From positions 1 through 64,000 of IMG/VR virus record IMGVR_UViG_3300047564_003078: DNA of 64,000 nt; one strand, 5' to 3'. Source of the stretch: a virus. This document shows, piece by piece, positions 29,252-38,902 of the stretch. Positions within the stretch are counted from its first letter, which is position 1. Every line of letters begins with the position of its first letter. The notes beneath the pieces were generated by a model. The model was not told the DNA's origin, ran no database searches, and saw nothing but the letters and a program-made list of their open reading frames with translations. The position numbers and the translations under genes are program-made.

Positions 29252-30167
29252 TTATCTTAAAACTGTTCCAGCAAACAATACCAATCAGCAAAAAACAGAT
29301 CTTTTATTAAAATTTATCACCGGTGTTGTAAAAAACAGCGACGAAGGAATAATAGAAAATACCGGCAAAGTATTGTCTGCAGATGTAGGAGTTATACAAG
29401 GGTGGGTATATGATGATATCTCGTCTCCGCATTTAAAGTTAAGAAAACAAATAATCGATACTCAACTAAAAAACAAAAAATATGTAGTAGTTGCTGATGC
29501 AAATTTGTTTTTGTATTCAAACAAAATCAATCCTCACGGATATCTACGATATAGTTTCAACGGAGTTTTTCCTAATACAGGAATCTATTGCGACGATAAA
29601 GTAGATCCTGCTAGATGGCAACAAATATCTAGAGATTGTAAGATCAATATAGAAAACATAAAACCACACGGCAAGCATATACTTTTAATGTTACAAAGAA
29701 AAGGCGGCTGGAGTATGGGCGGCGTAGACACACAACAATGGGCGTTGGATACAATTAAAAAAATTAGAAAACATTCAAGCCGACCAATTTTAATTAGACC
29801 GCATCCTGGAGACAAACAGGCTAAAATCTATTTAGATCCTAGAAAAACCTTAATAAAAAACTTGCCAAATGTATCGATCAGTAATTTTAACAATTCTTTA
29901 GAAACCGATTTAGCAAATGCCTGGGCAGTGGTTAATCATAATAGCAGTGCAATTGTAGGACCTATTATCAAAGGATATCGTGGATTTATTACAGACCCAG
30001 TAAAAAGTCAATGTAAAGATGTTGCAAATACAGACTTTAGTAAAATAGAAAATCCAGATGATTTTGATAGACAACAATGGCTAGAAAGAATATCGATGTT
30101 TCATTGGAAGTTTAGTGAACTCGAAGACGGCTCAGCTTGGCGTCATATGAGAAATTATTGCCAGTAA
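29238..30167 (+). CDS. GT-B-like phage glycan protein
   Basis: 309 aa, distant paralog of the preceding gene. Middle region ILLMLQRKGGWSMGG, then RKHSSRPILIRPHPGDKQ and NAWAVVNHNSSAIVGPIIKG: the RPHPGD and NSSA stretches are as in GT-B-type polymer transferases. Overlaps the upstream gene by 14 nt and is convergent with the leftward glycosyltransferase (13-bp overlap). Cytoplasmic; function inferred from fold-like motifs only. Confidence 0.65.
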   Translation: MKIVSYLKTVPANNTNQQKTDLLLKFITGVVKNSDEGIIENTGKVLSADVGVIQGWVYDDISSPHLKLRKQIIDTQLKNKKYVVVADANLFLYSNKINPHGYLRYSFNGVFPNTGIYCDDKVDPARWQQISRDCKINIENIKPHGKHILLMLQRKGGWSMGGVDTQQWALDTIKKIRKHSSRPILIRPHPGDKQAKIYLDPRKTLIKNLPNVSISNFNNSLETDLANAWAVVNHNSSAIVGPIIKGYRGFITDPVKSQCKDVANTDFSKIENPDDFDRQQWLERISMFHWKFSELEDGSAWRHMRNYCQ

Positions 30168-30973
30168 CTTTCGTTGCGTTTTACGATTAAATCAGTTTGT
30201 TTGCTTTTACCAGTATTTTTTCTATCACCCTTTAAATGATCCAAATACCGACCAAGGTCACTGTTAATCAACGGATGCCCTTCTCCGTTTACTAAATCTT
30301 TACTAATATTAATGATTGCATCATTGGGATAGTTTGCGTATATTTTCTTACGTACTTCTTCAAACACAAAACTATCATGCCACTCATCCATGCGGAATAT
30401 TCCATATTCGGCATGTTCGTATACATGTTCAAATTCTTTTAAAAATTCTTGTCCGGTAGAGTGTTTTAGATTTATACCATAAAACCCACATTCTGGCCAT
30501 TTTTTACCTCTGCCTAAATAGCACAACCATGCTTTTTTACTCATATGTTTTTCAAATGCTTCTTGTGGCATATAGGAATGTACAAATGTATCTGCATCCA
30601 TCCAAAACAACCAATCTGCATCTGTGCGTTTTGCAGCATCAAATACTGCATAAACTTTATTAGCAAATCTTATTGCATCCCATTTAAATGTTTTATTCCA
30701 ATCTTTTCTTTTACGTTTAATATCGTCAGGTGGTATTCCATTTGCACGAGGATCGTTTTTCCAATACTCTTTGAATGCATTTAATTTTGGAAGATTTTCT
30801 TTTTGATCTAATATGGTAATTCTACTGTCATTTGTAGTAGGAACACAATCTTCTGCATATAGTAAAAGTTCTATTTTAGGATCAATATTTTTGCTAAAAC
30901 TATCAATAAACCGCTGACCATATAAGTCCAGCACCGGAGCATGAAATGTACTAACTACAGAAATTTTTGTCAC
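30155..30973 (-). CDS. GT-A glycosyltransferase
   Basis: 272 aa, GTG start with SD AAGGAT. ISVVSTFHAPVLDLYGQRF and DWLFWMDADTFVHSY (DxD) define a GT-A protein. Clear paralog of 36502-37248 (TFGPAHYKTYGRYF, WLDADTEV; both end in a HxKGD basic tail). The only leftward gene of the glycan block, so it is likely to have been inverted or inserted separately. Confidence 0.75.
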   Translation of the reverse strand: MTKISVVSTFHAPVLDLYGQRFIDSFSKNIDPKIELLLYAEDCVPTTNDSRITILDQKENLPKLNAFKEYWKNDPRANGIPPDDIKRKRKDWNKTFKWDAIRFANKVYAVFDAAKRTDADWLFWMDADTFVHSYMPQEAFEKHMSKKAWLCYLGRGKKWPECGFYGINLKHSTGQEFLKEFEHVYEHAEYGIFRMDEWHDSFVFEEVRKKIYANYPNDAIINISKDLVNGEGHPLINSDLGRYLDHLKGDRKNTGKSKQTDLIVKRNESYWQ

Positions 30974-30985
30974 TATAAAATCCTT

Positions 30986-30993
30986 ATTAAATA
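30986..30993 (+). promoter_or_regulatory. Late box
   Basis: ATTAAATA, 18 nt before ATG 31012, with TTGGAG between. Confidence 0.5.
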
Positions 30994-31011
30994 TACTTGG
31001 AGTATTTACTT

Positions 31012-31857
31012 ATGAAATTTAGTTTATTCAAAGAATATGGAGCATTAAACAGTAAACCTGTGTTTGAAGCATTCGAACATAGTTTACGTTCTGCAGGTCA
31101 TACTGTTGTCTACAATGATATGAATGCAGATGTTGCTGTTATATGGAGCGTGTTGTTTTATGGACGTATGGCCAAAAACAAAGACGTATGGAATAGTTTT
31201 CGTAAAAATAATCGTAATGTAGTTGTGTTAGAAGTCGGCGGTATCAAACGTGGAACAACATGGAAAGTAGGACTAAATGGAATTAACAGGGATGCTTATT
31301 TTGGGCCTGGTGGTATGGATGATCTACGCAGTCGCAAATTAGGACTAGAATTAAAACCATGGCGACAAGATGGTGAATGTATTTTAATTTGTGGACAACA
31401 CGATAAAAGTTTACAGTGGCAAGGCATGCCATCTATGAGCAAGTGGGTAATGGATACAATCGAAGCGTTGCAAATGCATTACAACTATCCTATTATATTT
31501 CGCCCGCACCCGAGATGCAGACTTCCAGACATTGAACGTCAATACAAGAATGTTTATAGGCAAGAACCAAAGCAGATATCAGGCACATACGACGACTTTG
31601 ATATGAACTTTGCTAATGTAAAATACACTGTAAGTTGGAGTAGTAATCCAGGGATACACAGTATCATCAATGGTGTACCTGCGTTTGTTAGTCCATATAG
31701 TTTAGCGTTTGATGTAGCATGTCCGCATTTGTTAATGGTAGACAATCCTCATTTGCCAGATAGGCAACAATGGCTCAACAACTATGCACACACTGAATGG
31801 ACAGTAGAAGAAATATCGCAAGGTATCCCTTTGAAAAACTTGACACAGAAACTTTAA
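31012..31857 (+). CDS. GT-B-like phage glycan protein
   Basis: 281 aa from ATG 31012 (TTG 30997 in frame, rejected because the SD TTGGAG lies between them). MHYNYPIIFRPHPRC and VKYTVSWSSNPGIHSIINGVPAF match the RPHP and NS(S/N) regions of the 29238 gene; together with 28439 and 60919 it forms a four-member paralog group. Ends 17 nt before the next gene. Confidence 0.65.
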   Translation: MKFSLFKEYGALNSKPVFEAFEHSLRSAGHTVVYNDMNADVAVIWSVLFYGRMAKNKDVWNSFRKNNRNVVVLEVGGIKRGTTWKVGLNGINRDAYFGPGGMDDLRSRKLGLELKPWRQDGECILICGQHDKSLQWQGMPSMSKWVMDTIEALQMHYNYPIIFRPHPRCRLPDIERQYKNVYRQEPKQISGTYDDFDMNFANVKYTVSWSSNPGIHSIINGVPAFVSPYSLAFDVACPHLLMVDNPHLPDRQQWLNNYAHTEWTVEEISQGIPLKNLTQKL

Positions 31858-31874
31858 TATGCTAAATTTACTGT

Positions 31875-33083
31875 ATGTTCATAGAAGATATACTACAAAC
31901 CCTAGTGGATAATCACGACATTAATCCGTCAGACAAGCCCATTCTTGTTAGCATTAGTCAACAGGTAAAAAAAGGCACTGCTCTAACTGATCGTCAACAT
32001 GCTCTTGTTAAATCAAAGCTGCTTAATTACAAGCACTGTTTTGATGTTAACATTGATGAAATGTTAGATAACACTAGATTGCCGTTGCGTATAATCAACC
32101 GCGAACATTCGATTACTATTGTAAATCATCAAAACATGATGGGTGACGCTCCATATGAGAGTTACAAACAAAAATGGAAATGGATTAAGATTAAATTTCC
32201 ATTTAGTAAAAAAAATATTGTTGCAGTTGAACAACTTAATTCAAGTTCAAAAAGAAATAATTATTTTCATCAACGCGGTAGTCATGAACACTATTTTCGT
32301 TTAACTGAAAATAATGTTTATAATGTTGTACATTCTTTTATAGAAAAGAAGTTCGACATTGATACTCAACTGATTGAATGGTACAACGAAGTTAAATCTT
32401 TAAAAGAGAACGAACGTTCTCTGTACCCTAGTGTAATCAATTACACTGTAAAAAATATAAGCGATGACGGTTGTCAATTAATCGAAAAAGAAATTGGCAA
32501 TATTGACAAGTCAAATATTTTAAAAATCATTGATCGTAAACGTAGATATGGCATTGTAACAGTTGATTATGATAACGTGCCTGCTGGCTTAATTGGCGAA
32601 ATTGCTTTTAGGACAGATAAAGAAATCAATATCAATCCAGAATCGTTTAATTTAAATTCAATTGCAGAAGCAACTATGCATCTTGATAGATTTCCGCTAC
32701 TTGTTGTAATTGACAAAGAAGATGCTTTAAAACAAGTGTCGTCTGTTTATGATGCGTTTTCTTATCTAGTTCCTTCTGAAAAACAAAGTGTTTTATTTAG
32801 AGTAGAAACCGAAAACAAATACAATGTTAACGATTTTATTCACGAGCGGTCTTTGAACAACTGGCTTGACACAAACACTGAAATCGTGTATATTTGTAAA
32901 AATAAACTTCCTAAATTGTTGTTAAAAACAGATTGGAAACCTAGTGCTGCATTAATTATTACCGGCACTAGAAGTCATACACACGTTAATTATTATATTA
33001 ACGATTGTTGCGATCTTGTCATGGTACATGATAAAGATTCTAGTTTAATAGGAAAACTGAATAAATCGTATGCCTACTTGTAA
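31875..33083 (+). CDS. Conserved protein upstream of uvsW, unknown function
   Basis: 402 aa. No Walker motif or signal. N-terminus resembles a short helical domain (KKGTALTDRQHALVKSKLL); the C-terminus has alternating strands (SAALIITGTRSHTHVNYYI, CCDLVMVHD) that could be a RecA-like or Rossmann fold without catalytic residues. It overlaps uvsW by 14 nt, so a role with the helicase is plausible. I do not recognise the family. Confidence 0.6.
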   Translation: MFIEDILQTLVDNHDINPSDKPILVSISQQVKKGTALTDRQHALVKSKLLNYKHCFDVNIDEMLDNTRLPLRIINREHSITIVNHQNMMGDAPYESYKQKWKWIKIKFPFSKKNIVAVEQLNSSSKRNNYFHQRGSHEHYFRLTENNVYNVVHSFIEKKFDIDTQLIEWYNEVKSLKENERSLYPSVINYTVKNISDDGCQLIEKEIGNIDKSNILKIIDRKRRYGIVTVDYDNVPAGLIGEIAFRTDKEININPESFNLNSIAEATMHLDRFPLLVVIDKEDALKQVSSVYDAFSYLVPSEKQSVLFRVETENKYNVNDFIHERSLNNWLDTNTEIVYICKNKLPKLLLKTDWKPSAALIITGTRSHTHVNYYINDCCDLVMVHDKDSSLIGKLNKSYAYL

Positions 33084-34533
33084 ACTAATAATTGAAGATG
33101 AAGTCAATATCAAGCTCGAAGGACTTGATATTGACGTTCGTCGTAAACTTGCAAATGCACTAAAGTTTGAAGTGCCGTATGCAAAACACATGCCTCAATT
33201 CAAGCTTGGACGTTGGGATGGCAAAGTTGCGTTCTTTGGAATCGGCGGCAGCGGCTATGTTAATCATTTGGATATTATTGTTGACATTCTACAAAAGAAC
33301 AATGTTCAAATTGTAGACATCGAAGATAACAGGCATCCAATACAATTAAATCTTCAACCAGTAACCGAAACCTATTGGGCCGATCAAGGCGTGCGTTGGC
33401 CAAAAGGCCATCCAGCTGAAGGCGAACTTATTATGCTTCGCGACTATCAAGTTGAAGCAATCAACAACTTTATTGCTAACCCGCAAAGTCTACAACAGAT
33501 TGCTACCGGTGCAGGTAAAACTATTACCACAGCAACACTAAGTCACATTAGCGAACCATATGGTCGCAGTCTTGTCATTGTACCTAACAAGAGCTTGGTT
33601 GAACAAACTGAAGAAGATTATATTAACTGCGGACTTGACGTAGGTGTTTATTTCGGTGACAGAAAACAACTAGGAAAAACACACACTATTTGCACTTGGC
33701 AAAGTTTAAACATTCTTGATAAGCGTCACAAAGACGGTGATGCAGTACTAAGCCTAGCAGAGTTCTTAGAAGGTGTAAGCACAGTTATTGTTGACGAAGT
33801 ACACCAGGCCAAAGCAGAAGTACTAAAAAATCTACTTACACGCAACTTGCGTAACGCTCCAATTCGCTGGGGACTAACTGGTACAGTGCCCAAAGAGAAG
33901 TTTGAGTTTGAAAGTATTCACGCAAGCCTTGGCCCGGTTATTGGACAGATTACAGCAAAAGAATTACAAGACAAAGGTGTGCTAGCAGACTGTCATGTTA
34001 ACATTGTACAGCTAATTGATACTGTGGCACATAGAGGCTATCAAGAAGAATTAAAATATCTAGTTAGTAATAAAGAACGTATAGAATACATAGGCAAATT
34101 ATTAAACACTATAAAAAACTCAGGCAATACTCTAATTCTTGTAGATAGAATTTCTGCAGGAGAGATGCTACAGGAACTTATACCTAATAGCACCTTTATC
34201 AGTGGTGCTGTTAAAGTAAAAGACAGAAAAGAAACATACGACACAATTCGAGAAGGCACAAACGAAGTAATTATTGCTACGTATGGTGTTGCTGCGGTTG
34301 GACTTAACATTCCACGTATTTTTAATCTTGTGTTGCTTGAACCTGGTAAAAGTTTTGTAAGAGTGATTCAAAGTATCGGTAGAGGCGTTAGAAAGGCAAA
34401 AGACAAAGACTTCGTACAAATATGGGATCTTACAAGCACATGTAAGTTTGCGAAGCGGCACCTTACCGAACGAAAGAAGTTTTACAAGGAAGCTCAATAC
34501 CCATTTACCATTGAAAAGGTAGATTGGAATTAA
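33070..34533 (+). CDS. uvsW: UvsW superfamily 2 helicase
   Basis: 487 aa. An N-terminal DNA-binding domain (FKLGRWDGKVAFFG) is followed by Walker A QQIATGAGKTITTA, DEVH box VIVDEVHQAK, motif III GLTGTVP and motif VI QSIGRGVRKAKD. In T4, UvsW unwinds R-loops at origins and branched DNA, switching replication from origin- to recombination-dependent mode. Length equals the family. Its presence makes R-loop origins plausible here. Confidence 0.95.
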   Translation: MPTCKLIIEDEVNIKLEGLDIDVRRKLANALKFEVPYAKHMPQFKLGRWDGKVAFFGIGGSGYVNHLDIIVDILQKNNVQIVDIEDNRHPIQLNLQPVTETYWADQGVRWPKGHPAEGELIMLRDYQVEAINNFIANPQSLQQIATGAGKTITTATLSHISEPYGRSLVIVPNKSLVEQTEEDYINCGLDVGVYFGDRKQLGKTHTICTWQSLNILDKRHKDGDAVLSLAEFLEGVSTVIVDEVHQAKAEVLKNLLTRNLRNAPIRWGLTGTVPKEKFEFESIHASLGPVIGQITAKELQDKGVLADCHVNIVQLIDTVAHRGYQEELKYLVSNKERIEYIGKLLNTIKNSGNTLILVDRISAGEMLQELIPNSTFISGAVKVKDRKETYDTIREGTNEVIIATYGVAAVGLNIPRIFNLVLLEPGKSFVRVIQSIGRGVRKAKDKDFVQIWDLTSTCKFAKRHLTERKKFYKEAQYPFTIEKVDWN

Positions 34534-34539
34534 TTTTAG

Positions 34540-35046
34540 ATGAGAATACTGACATTAGAAAATAAATCATTTTCTTTGAATCGATTACCAGACAGCGTTG
34601 ACGATACACTAAGATTTGCCGTACTAGACAACAGTAACCCAGTAGATCCAGATTTCTTTTTTAACCCACTGATTTTTTTAGAAAGTTTTAATAGTCCTGC
34701 TATAGTATTAGAAATTAATGGCAATGAAATCACAATGCCATTAGACTGGTGTGTAGCTGTTGGCTGTAGTGAAGCAGGCAGTGACTTAGAAGTATTACCG
34801 CTTACAAGTTTAAATGATAGAGGCTTTGAAGCCTTTTTGTTTAATCCGTTAACCGGAAATATGGCACAGTTTGGTAATATAGAAATAACTAATTTTTATA
34901 ATGATGTAAAATGGTTTTTTCCGAAAATGAGAAACGGACATCTTTTATGTGTACCAATAACTGAAGGACCTAATCCACAGTGTGCATACTTTGTCAAGGA
35001 TATAAACCGTCAAAGTGAAATTATTGATTTTGGAAAACTATTATAA
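34540..35046 (+). CDS. Conserved phage protein, unknown
   Basis: 168 aa, beta-rich, with MPLDWCVAVGCSEAGSDLEV and NPLTGNMAQFG. Begins 6 nt after uvsW, thus in the same operon. Acidic; no nucleotide-binding motif. Similar proteins follow uvsW in marine T4-like phages; function unknown. Confidence 0.65.
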   Translation: MRILTLENKSFSLNRLPDSVDDTLRFAVLDNSNPVDPDFFFNPLIFLESFNSPAIVLEINGNEITMPLDWCVAVGCSEAGSDLEVLPLTSLNDRGFEAFLFNPLTGNMAQFGNIEITNFYNDVKWFFPKMRNGHLLCVPITEGPNPQCAYFVKDINRQSEIIDFGKLL

Positions 35047-35058
35047 AGGAGAATTAAA

Positions 35059-35205
35059 ATGAAAACATATGAAGCAATTGTAACTGTTGGTGGCATGAGC
35101 ACAAAAACTCAAGTAAGTGCCAAAGATACTGTTAGTGCTAAAAAACTTATCGAAGCACAATACGGTAAAGATAATGTAAAATCTGGCGTATACGAGGTTA
35201 GATAA
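35059..35205 (+). CDS. 48-residue small protein
   Basis: MKTYEAIVTVGGMSTKTQVS... ending GVYEVR, with a strong SD (AAAGGAGA) 7 nt upstream. The beta-alpha-beta-like pattern (VxVGG, AKKLIEAQYG) is that of tiny phage proteins resembling ribosome-associated or DUF-type domains. One nucleotide of spacing at most separates it from the next gene. Confidence 0.65.
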   Translation: MKTYEAIVTVGGMSTKTQVSAKDTVSAKKLIEAQYGKDNVKSGVYEVR

Positions 35206-35361
35206 ATGGAGTTGGTTGCATTACTAATTGTAATATTTGTAGGACTGTTAGCACTTGTTGTTTTAGGTAAATTGTTTTCTTGGGCATTAAGAAACAACAA
35301 TTCGGCAATTTTGCTATTGGTAATTGCACCAATACTAGCATACATTGCATATAATATTTAA
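35206..35361 (+). CDS. 51-residue membrane protein
   Basis: Starts directly after the preceding stop. Two hydrophobic segments (LVALLIVIFVGLLALVVLG and SAILLLVIAPILAYIAY) separated by a short KLFSWALRNNN loop indicate a two-pass inner-membrane protein. Could be a superinfection or holin-type factor, but nothing specific is visible. Confidence 0.65.
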   Translation: MELVALLIVIFVGLLALVVLGKLFSWALRNNNSAILLLVIAPILAYIAYNI

Positions 35362-35372
35362 GGAGAATAACA

Positions 35373-35738
35373 ATGGCGACACGAGCAGGAAAAATTTGGG
35401 GTACTACAGATTTTATATTTGGTAATGGTGCATTAGAGTTTCATAGGATTGCATTTAAGGCTGGTTACAAATGCAGCGAGCATCATCACAAATACAAGTG
35501 GAATGGATTTTACGTAGAACATGGAAAGATGATAATTCGTGTTTGGCAAGACGAAGATCAAAACGGATTAGTTGATGAAACAGTTCTTCACGGCGGACAA
35601 TTTGCAATGGTTAAGCCAGGCAAGGTGCACCAGTTCGAAGGCCTAGAAGATGGCGTAGCATTTGAACTATACTGGGCAGAATTTAATCACGATGATATTG
35701 TTCGCAGGACTATTGGTACAGCAGTGGACAAAAACTAA
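35373..35738 (+). CDS. Cupin-domain protein
   Basis: 121 aa. CSEHHHKYKWNGFYVEHGKM and PGKVHQFEG carry the metal-binding His of cupin motifs 1 and 2. Resembles sugar-phosphate isomerase-type cupins and may act on a nucleotide sugar with the neighbouring glycan enzymes. Strong SD (AAGGAGA). Its TAA stop overlaps the late box of the next gene. Confidence 0.8.
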   Translation: MATRAGKIWGTTDFIFGNGALEFHRIAFKAGYKCSEHHHKYKWNGFYVEHGKMIIRVWQDEDQNGLVDETVLHGGQFAMVKPGKVHQFEGLEDGVAFELYWAEFNHDDIVRRTIGTAVDKN

Positions 35739-35741
35739 ATA
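35734..35741 (+). promoter_or_regulatory. Late box over cupin stop, leaderless
   Basis: ACTAAATA, 5 nt before ATG 35747. Confidence 0.65.
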
Positions 35742-35746
35742 TCTGT

Positions 35747-36505
35747 ATGAAAAAGTACGCATTTATTACAAGCATGAATCAACGATACTATGATCACATA
35801 GGTAGATTCATGCTTGAAAGTTTTTTAAAATATGCACCAAAACATTTTGTTTTGCATCTATATGCCGAAAGTATTATTAGCAAATTACCCAAAGCACTTA
35901 ATTTAGTAATCTATGATTGGAATAAAGTGTGCAAAGAAGACTGGGAAAAGTTTGCAGTTAAAACCGATGATAACAGTGCAAGAAAATTTGGCAAAAAAGG
36001 ATGGGCAAGTATTCATGCTTGGGAAAACATAGATGCAGATTACCTTATTTGGTTAGATGCAGATTTATTATTTCACAATCCGTTCGACGAAGATGTTATA
36101 AAACTTACTATTAAAAAAAATATGTTAATTGGATTGTTTAATCACGCCTACATTGCTCATACAAAAAATGAAGTACCTATAGGATACAGTGCCGAAACAG
36201 GATACGTCATTATAAACAAACGTCATAAAGATTTTTTAAAATTTGTAAAAAAATATAGAGAAATATATGAGTTACCTTTTAAGCCAACCGACATAGTTAA
36301 ATGGTGGGACAATCAAATTTGTATGATGGTTGCTAATATGTTTATAGAAAACGTATTTGATTTAAGTATTATTAGAACAACTGATAAAACACAAACTCCA
36401 TTAAATCATAGCGAATTAAGCAAATATTTTAGTCATCAAAAAGGTAAAAGTAAAAAACATATGAATGCTACACAAATGCAATCACTAATTGGATTAAAAG
36501 AATGA
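35747..36505 (+). CDS. GT-A glycosyltransferase
   Basis: 252 aa. SMNQRYYDHIGRFMLESFLK and DYLIWLDADLLFHN (DxD) show a GT-A fold; VPIGYSAETGYVIIN is the acceptor-site region. Basic C-terminus (HQKGKSKKHMN). ATGA overlap with the next transferase. Very A/T-rich. Confidence 0.75.
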   Translation: MKKYAFITSMNQRYYDHIGRFMLESFLKYAPKHFVLHLYAESIISKLPKALNLVIYDWNKVCKEDWEKFAVKTDDNSARKFGKKGWASIHAWENIDADYLIWLDADLLFHNPFDEDVIKLTIKKNMLIGLFNHAYIAHTKNEVPIGYSAETGYVIINKRHKDFLKFVKKYREIYELPFKPTDIVKWWDNQICMMVANMFIENVFDLSIIRTTDKTQTPLNHSELSKYFSHQKGKSKKHMNATQMQSLIGLKE

Positions 36506-37248
36506 AAATAACAATCATTTCAACTTTTGGTCCAGCTCACTATAAAACTTACGGCAGATATTTTGTCGAAAGCCTAGAGAAATTTTTAGATAATCGTGTT
36601 GATGTTGTTCTATATACAGACACACCATTGACTTTATTTAAGCCAAATTTTAGCAACAGAATCTTAAACCAGTGTTCTCCTAATTTAGTAGAATTTAAAA
36701 AACGCAACAGCGACAAAGTTATACCTACTGGAACCAAAGGATGGATAAGAGATGCAGTAAGATTTAGTCATAAAAGTTACTGCATAATACATGCAAGCAG
36801 AACAATCGAAACTGATTTGCTTATTTGGTTAGACGCCGATACAGAAGTTATTGCTCCTATCACTCACCAATATCTAAGCGAACAATTAGATTTAGATTAT
36901 TTTGTGAGTTATTTAGGTAGACCCAATAGATATAGTGAAACTGGTTGGTTATGTTTTAATTTAAGGAATAAGTGGTCAAAAACGTTTTTTGATCGTTGGG
37001 AATGGTATTATAATACAAATGAAATTTATAACTTGCCTGCTCAACTAGATTGTCACGTATTTGACGCTGTAAAGGAAGAAATGGAATCATTGGGTAAAAT
37101 TAAAGCTCAAAATATAAGTCCACCAGATTTAAGCTCTCAGCATTTTGATAGAAAATTTATAGGAAAAATAACTCATTACAAGGGAGACAAAAAAGAAAAC
37201 AGAGATCAAAATTTAAAAATTGCAAAACTGCGGGCTAGAAAAAAATGA
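36502..37248 (+). CDS. GT-A glycosyltransferase
   Basis: 248 aa. ISTFGPAHYKTYGRYFVESL and LLIWLDADTEVIAP (DxD). Paralog of the leftward gene 30155-30973. Coupled at both ends by 4-nt overlaps, so genes 35747-38902 are one translationally coupled operon. Confidence 0.75.
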   Translation: MKITIISTFGPAHYKTYGRYFVESLEKFLDNRVDVVLYTDTPLTLFKPNFSNRILNQCSPNLVEFKKRNSDKVIPTGTKGWIRDAVRFSHKSYCIIHASRTIETDLLIWLDADTEVIAPITHQYLSEQLDLDYFVSYLGRPNRYSETGWLCFNLRNKWSKTFFDRWEWYYNTNEIYNLPAQLDCHVFDAVKEEMESLGKIKAQNISPPDLSSQHFDRKFIGKITHYKGDKKENRDQNLKIAKLRARKK

Positions 37249-38111
37249 AAATAGTATTAACAGGCCACAAAGGTTTTATCGGTAGTCATTATTTAGATTA
37301 TATAAAAGACCGAGTCGAAGTAGAATCAGTTTACGGGTTTGATAAAGACTCGGGCGAAGATCTGTGCAATACAAGAACTGCTTACGAAAGTCCGGATTGC
37401 GATGTACTGGTACATATGGCTGCAACCAATGGTACAAAACTGTTTTATGAAATTCCAACTGAAGTTGCAACCAACAATACACTGCCTACTTTCAATCTAG
37501 TACACAGATATCAAAATACCAATACTAAGATTGTGTTTACAAGTACTTGCGAGATTTTTAATACTACTGTAGATAGAAATCTACACAGTGTCCCCACTGA
37601 CGAATCTGTACCAATAATGTTTGAAGATATAACTAATCCTAGATGGAGTTACAGTCTTCCAAAAGCATTAGGTGAAAACTTAGTTGCCAATTGTGGTGCA
37701 CCTTGGCTTATCATTAGATATTTTAATATCTATGGTCCAAGACAACGAGATCACTTTATCAGTGAATTTGTTGAACGTGTAAAGAACGGCGAATATTATA
37801 TTAAAGGCAACGATACTAGAAGTTTCTGCTACATTGATGATGCTGTTGTTATGACACATAATCTTGTCCAACATCATAATGGTTACATTGTAAACGTAGG
37901 TCATCAAGAAGAAATTGAAATAAGTACTGTAGCAAAAACAATTATGAATATTATGGGTGTAGATCCAGATCGGTTAGAAATCTTACCAGGGCTTGCAGGA
38001 AGTGCTAAACGCAGATGTCCTGATACTAGTTTAGTTCGTATGCTTACTGGATTTAAAGATTACACGCCGTTGGAATTAGGACTTAAAAAAACAATAGAAA
38101 GTCTAATATGA
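37245..38111 (+). CDS. NAD-dependent sugar epimerase/dehydratase (SDR)
   Basis: 288 aa. NAD-binding VLTGHKGFIGSH (GxxGxxG), catalytic WSYSLPKALGE (YxxxK), Thr/Ser in FTSTCE, and the nucleotide-sugar region FNIYGPRQRDHFISEFV. Extended SDR of the UDP-sugar 4-epimerase/decarboxylase type. With the following dehydrogenase it could make UDP-uronic acid-derived sugars. Confidence 0.85.
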   Translation: MKIVLTGHKGFIGSHYLDYIKDRVEVESVYGFDKDSGEDLCNTRTAYESPDCDVLVHMAATNGTKLFYEIPTEVATNNTLPTFNLVHRYQNTNTKIVFTSTCEIFNTTVDRNLHSVPTDESVPIMFEDITNPRWSYSLPKALGENLVANCGAPWLIIRYFNIYGPRQRDHFISEFVERVKNGEYYIKGNDTRSFCYIDDAVVMTHNLVQHHNGYIVNVGHQEEIEISTVAKTIMNIMGVDPDRLEILPGLAGSAKRRCPDTSLVRMLTGFKDYTPLELGLKKTIESLI

Positions 38112-38902
38112 AATTAGGTATAGTAGGGTTAGGTGCTGTAGGAAGTGCAAACAAACAAGGGTTTGAATATCTTGGTCACGAAGTAAGTGTACACGACATC
38201 AAATTGCCCACACTAATAACTGATGTACTAAACACCGAAATAGTATTTATTTGTGTTCCAACTCCTCAAGCAGCAGATGGTAGTTGCAATACAAGTATAA
38301 TCGAAAGTGTAATACAAGAATTACAAGACCACACATACAAGGGTATTGTAGCTATACGTAGTACCGTAGTTCCTGGTTTTACACAACGAATGATAGATAC
38401 ATATAAAAATCTAACTATTTGTTTTGTTCCTGAATTTTTAAGAGAACGTTGTGCTGCTGACGATTTTATAAACAATCACAAACTACTTGCTATTGGAACA
38501 CATGATATTTGGGTGTATAGAAAACTTGTAAAAGCTCATGGCAACTTACCAGAGAATACAGAACATCTTACGCCCAGTGAAGCAGAGGTGCTAAAATATT
38601 ACAATAACGTATATGCAGCTCTACGTGTTACCTTTGCAAATGTTATGTACGAAATCTGTGATAAACTAGATTGCGATTACACAACTATTAAAAATGCTTA
38701 TATTAAAACAGGAAAAGCAGTTGACATGTATCTTGATGTGAGTCCTGGGCTAAGAGGTTACGGCGGAATGTGTTTGCCAAAAGATACACAAGCTATTGCT
38801 GCATTGTTAAATCAACTGAACTTGGACTTTGATCTAATACAAAGTATAAACAATGATAATAACAAACTTAAAAAAACAGTGTTTAACGGAATGAGAGAAT
38901 GA
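38108..38902 (+). CDS. UDP-glucose/GDP-mannose dehydrogenase-like, short form
   Basis: 264 aa. NAD-binding GIVGLGAVGSA, IRSTVVPGF, the Glu/Asn helix KYYNNVYAALRVTFAN and the catalytic Cys in YGGMCLPKDTQA are present. The usual C-terminal UDP-binding domain (full enzymes are about 390-440 aa) is missing, and the family's central dimer helix is the end of the protein. Possibly active on a different sugar or dependent on a host partner. Confidence 0.8.
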   Translation: MKLGIVGLGAVGSANKQGFEYLGHEVSVHDIKLPTLITDVLNTEIVFICVPTPQAADGSCNTSIIESVIQELQDHTYKGIVAIRSTVVPGFTQRMIDTYKNLTICFVPEFLRERCAADDFINNHKLLAIGTHDIWVYRKLVKAHGNLPENTEHLTPSEAEVLKYYNNVYAALRVTFANVMYEICDKLDCDYTTIKNAYIKTGKAVDMYLDVSPGLRGYGGMCLPKDTQAIAALLNQLNLDFDLIQSINNDNNKLKKTVFNGMRE

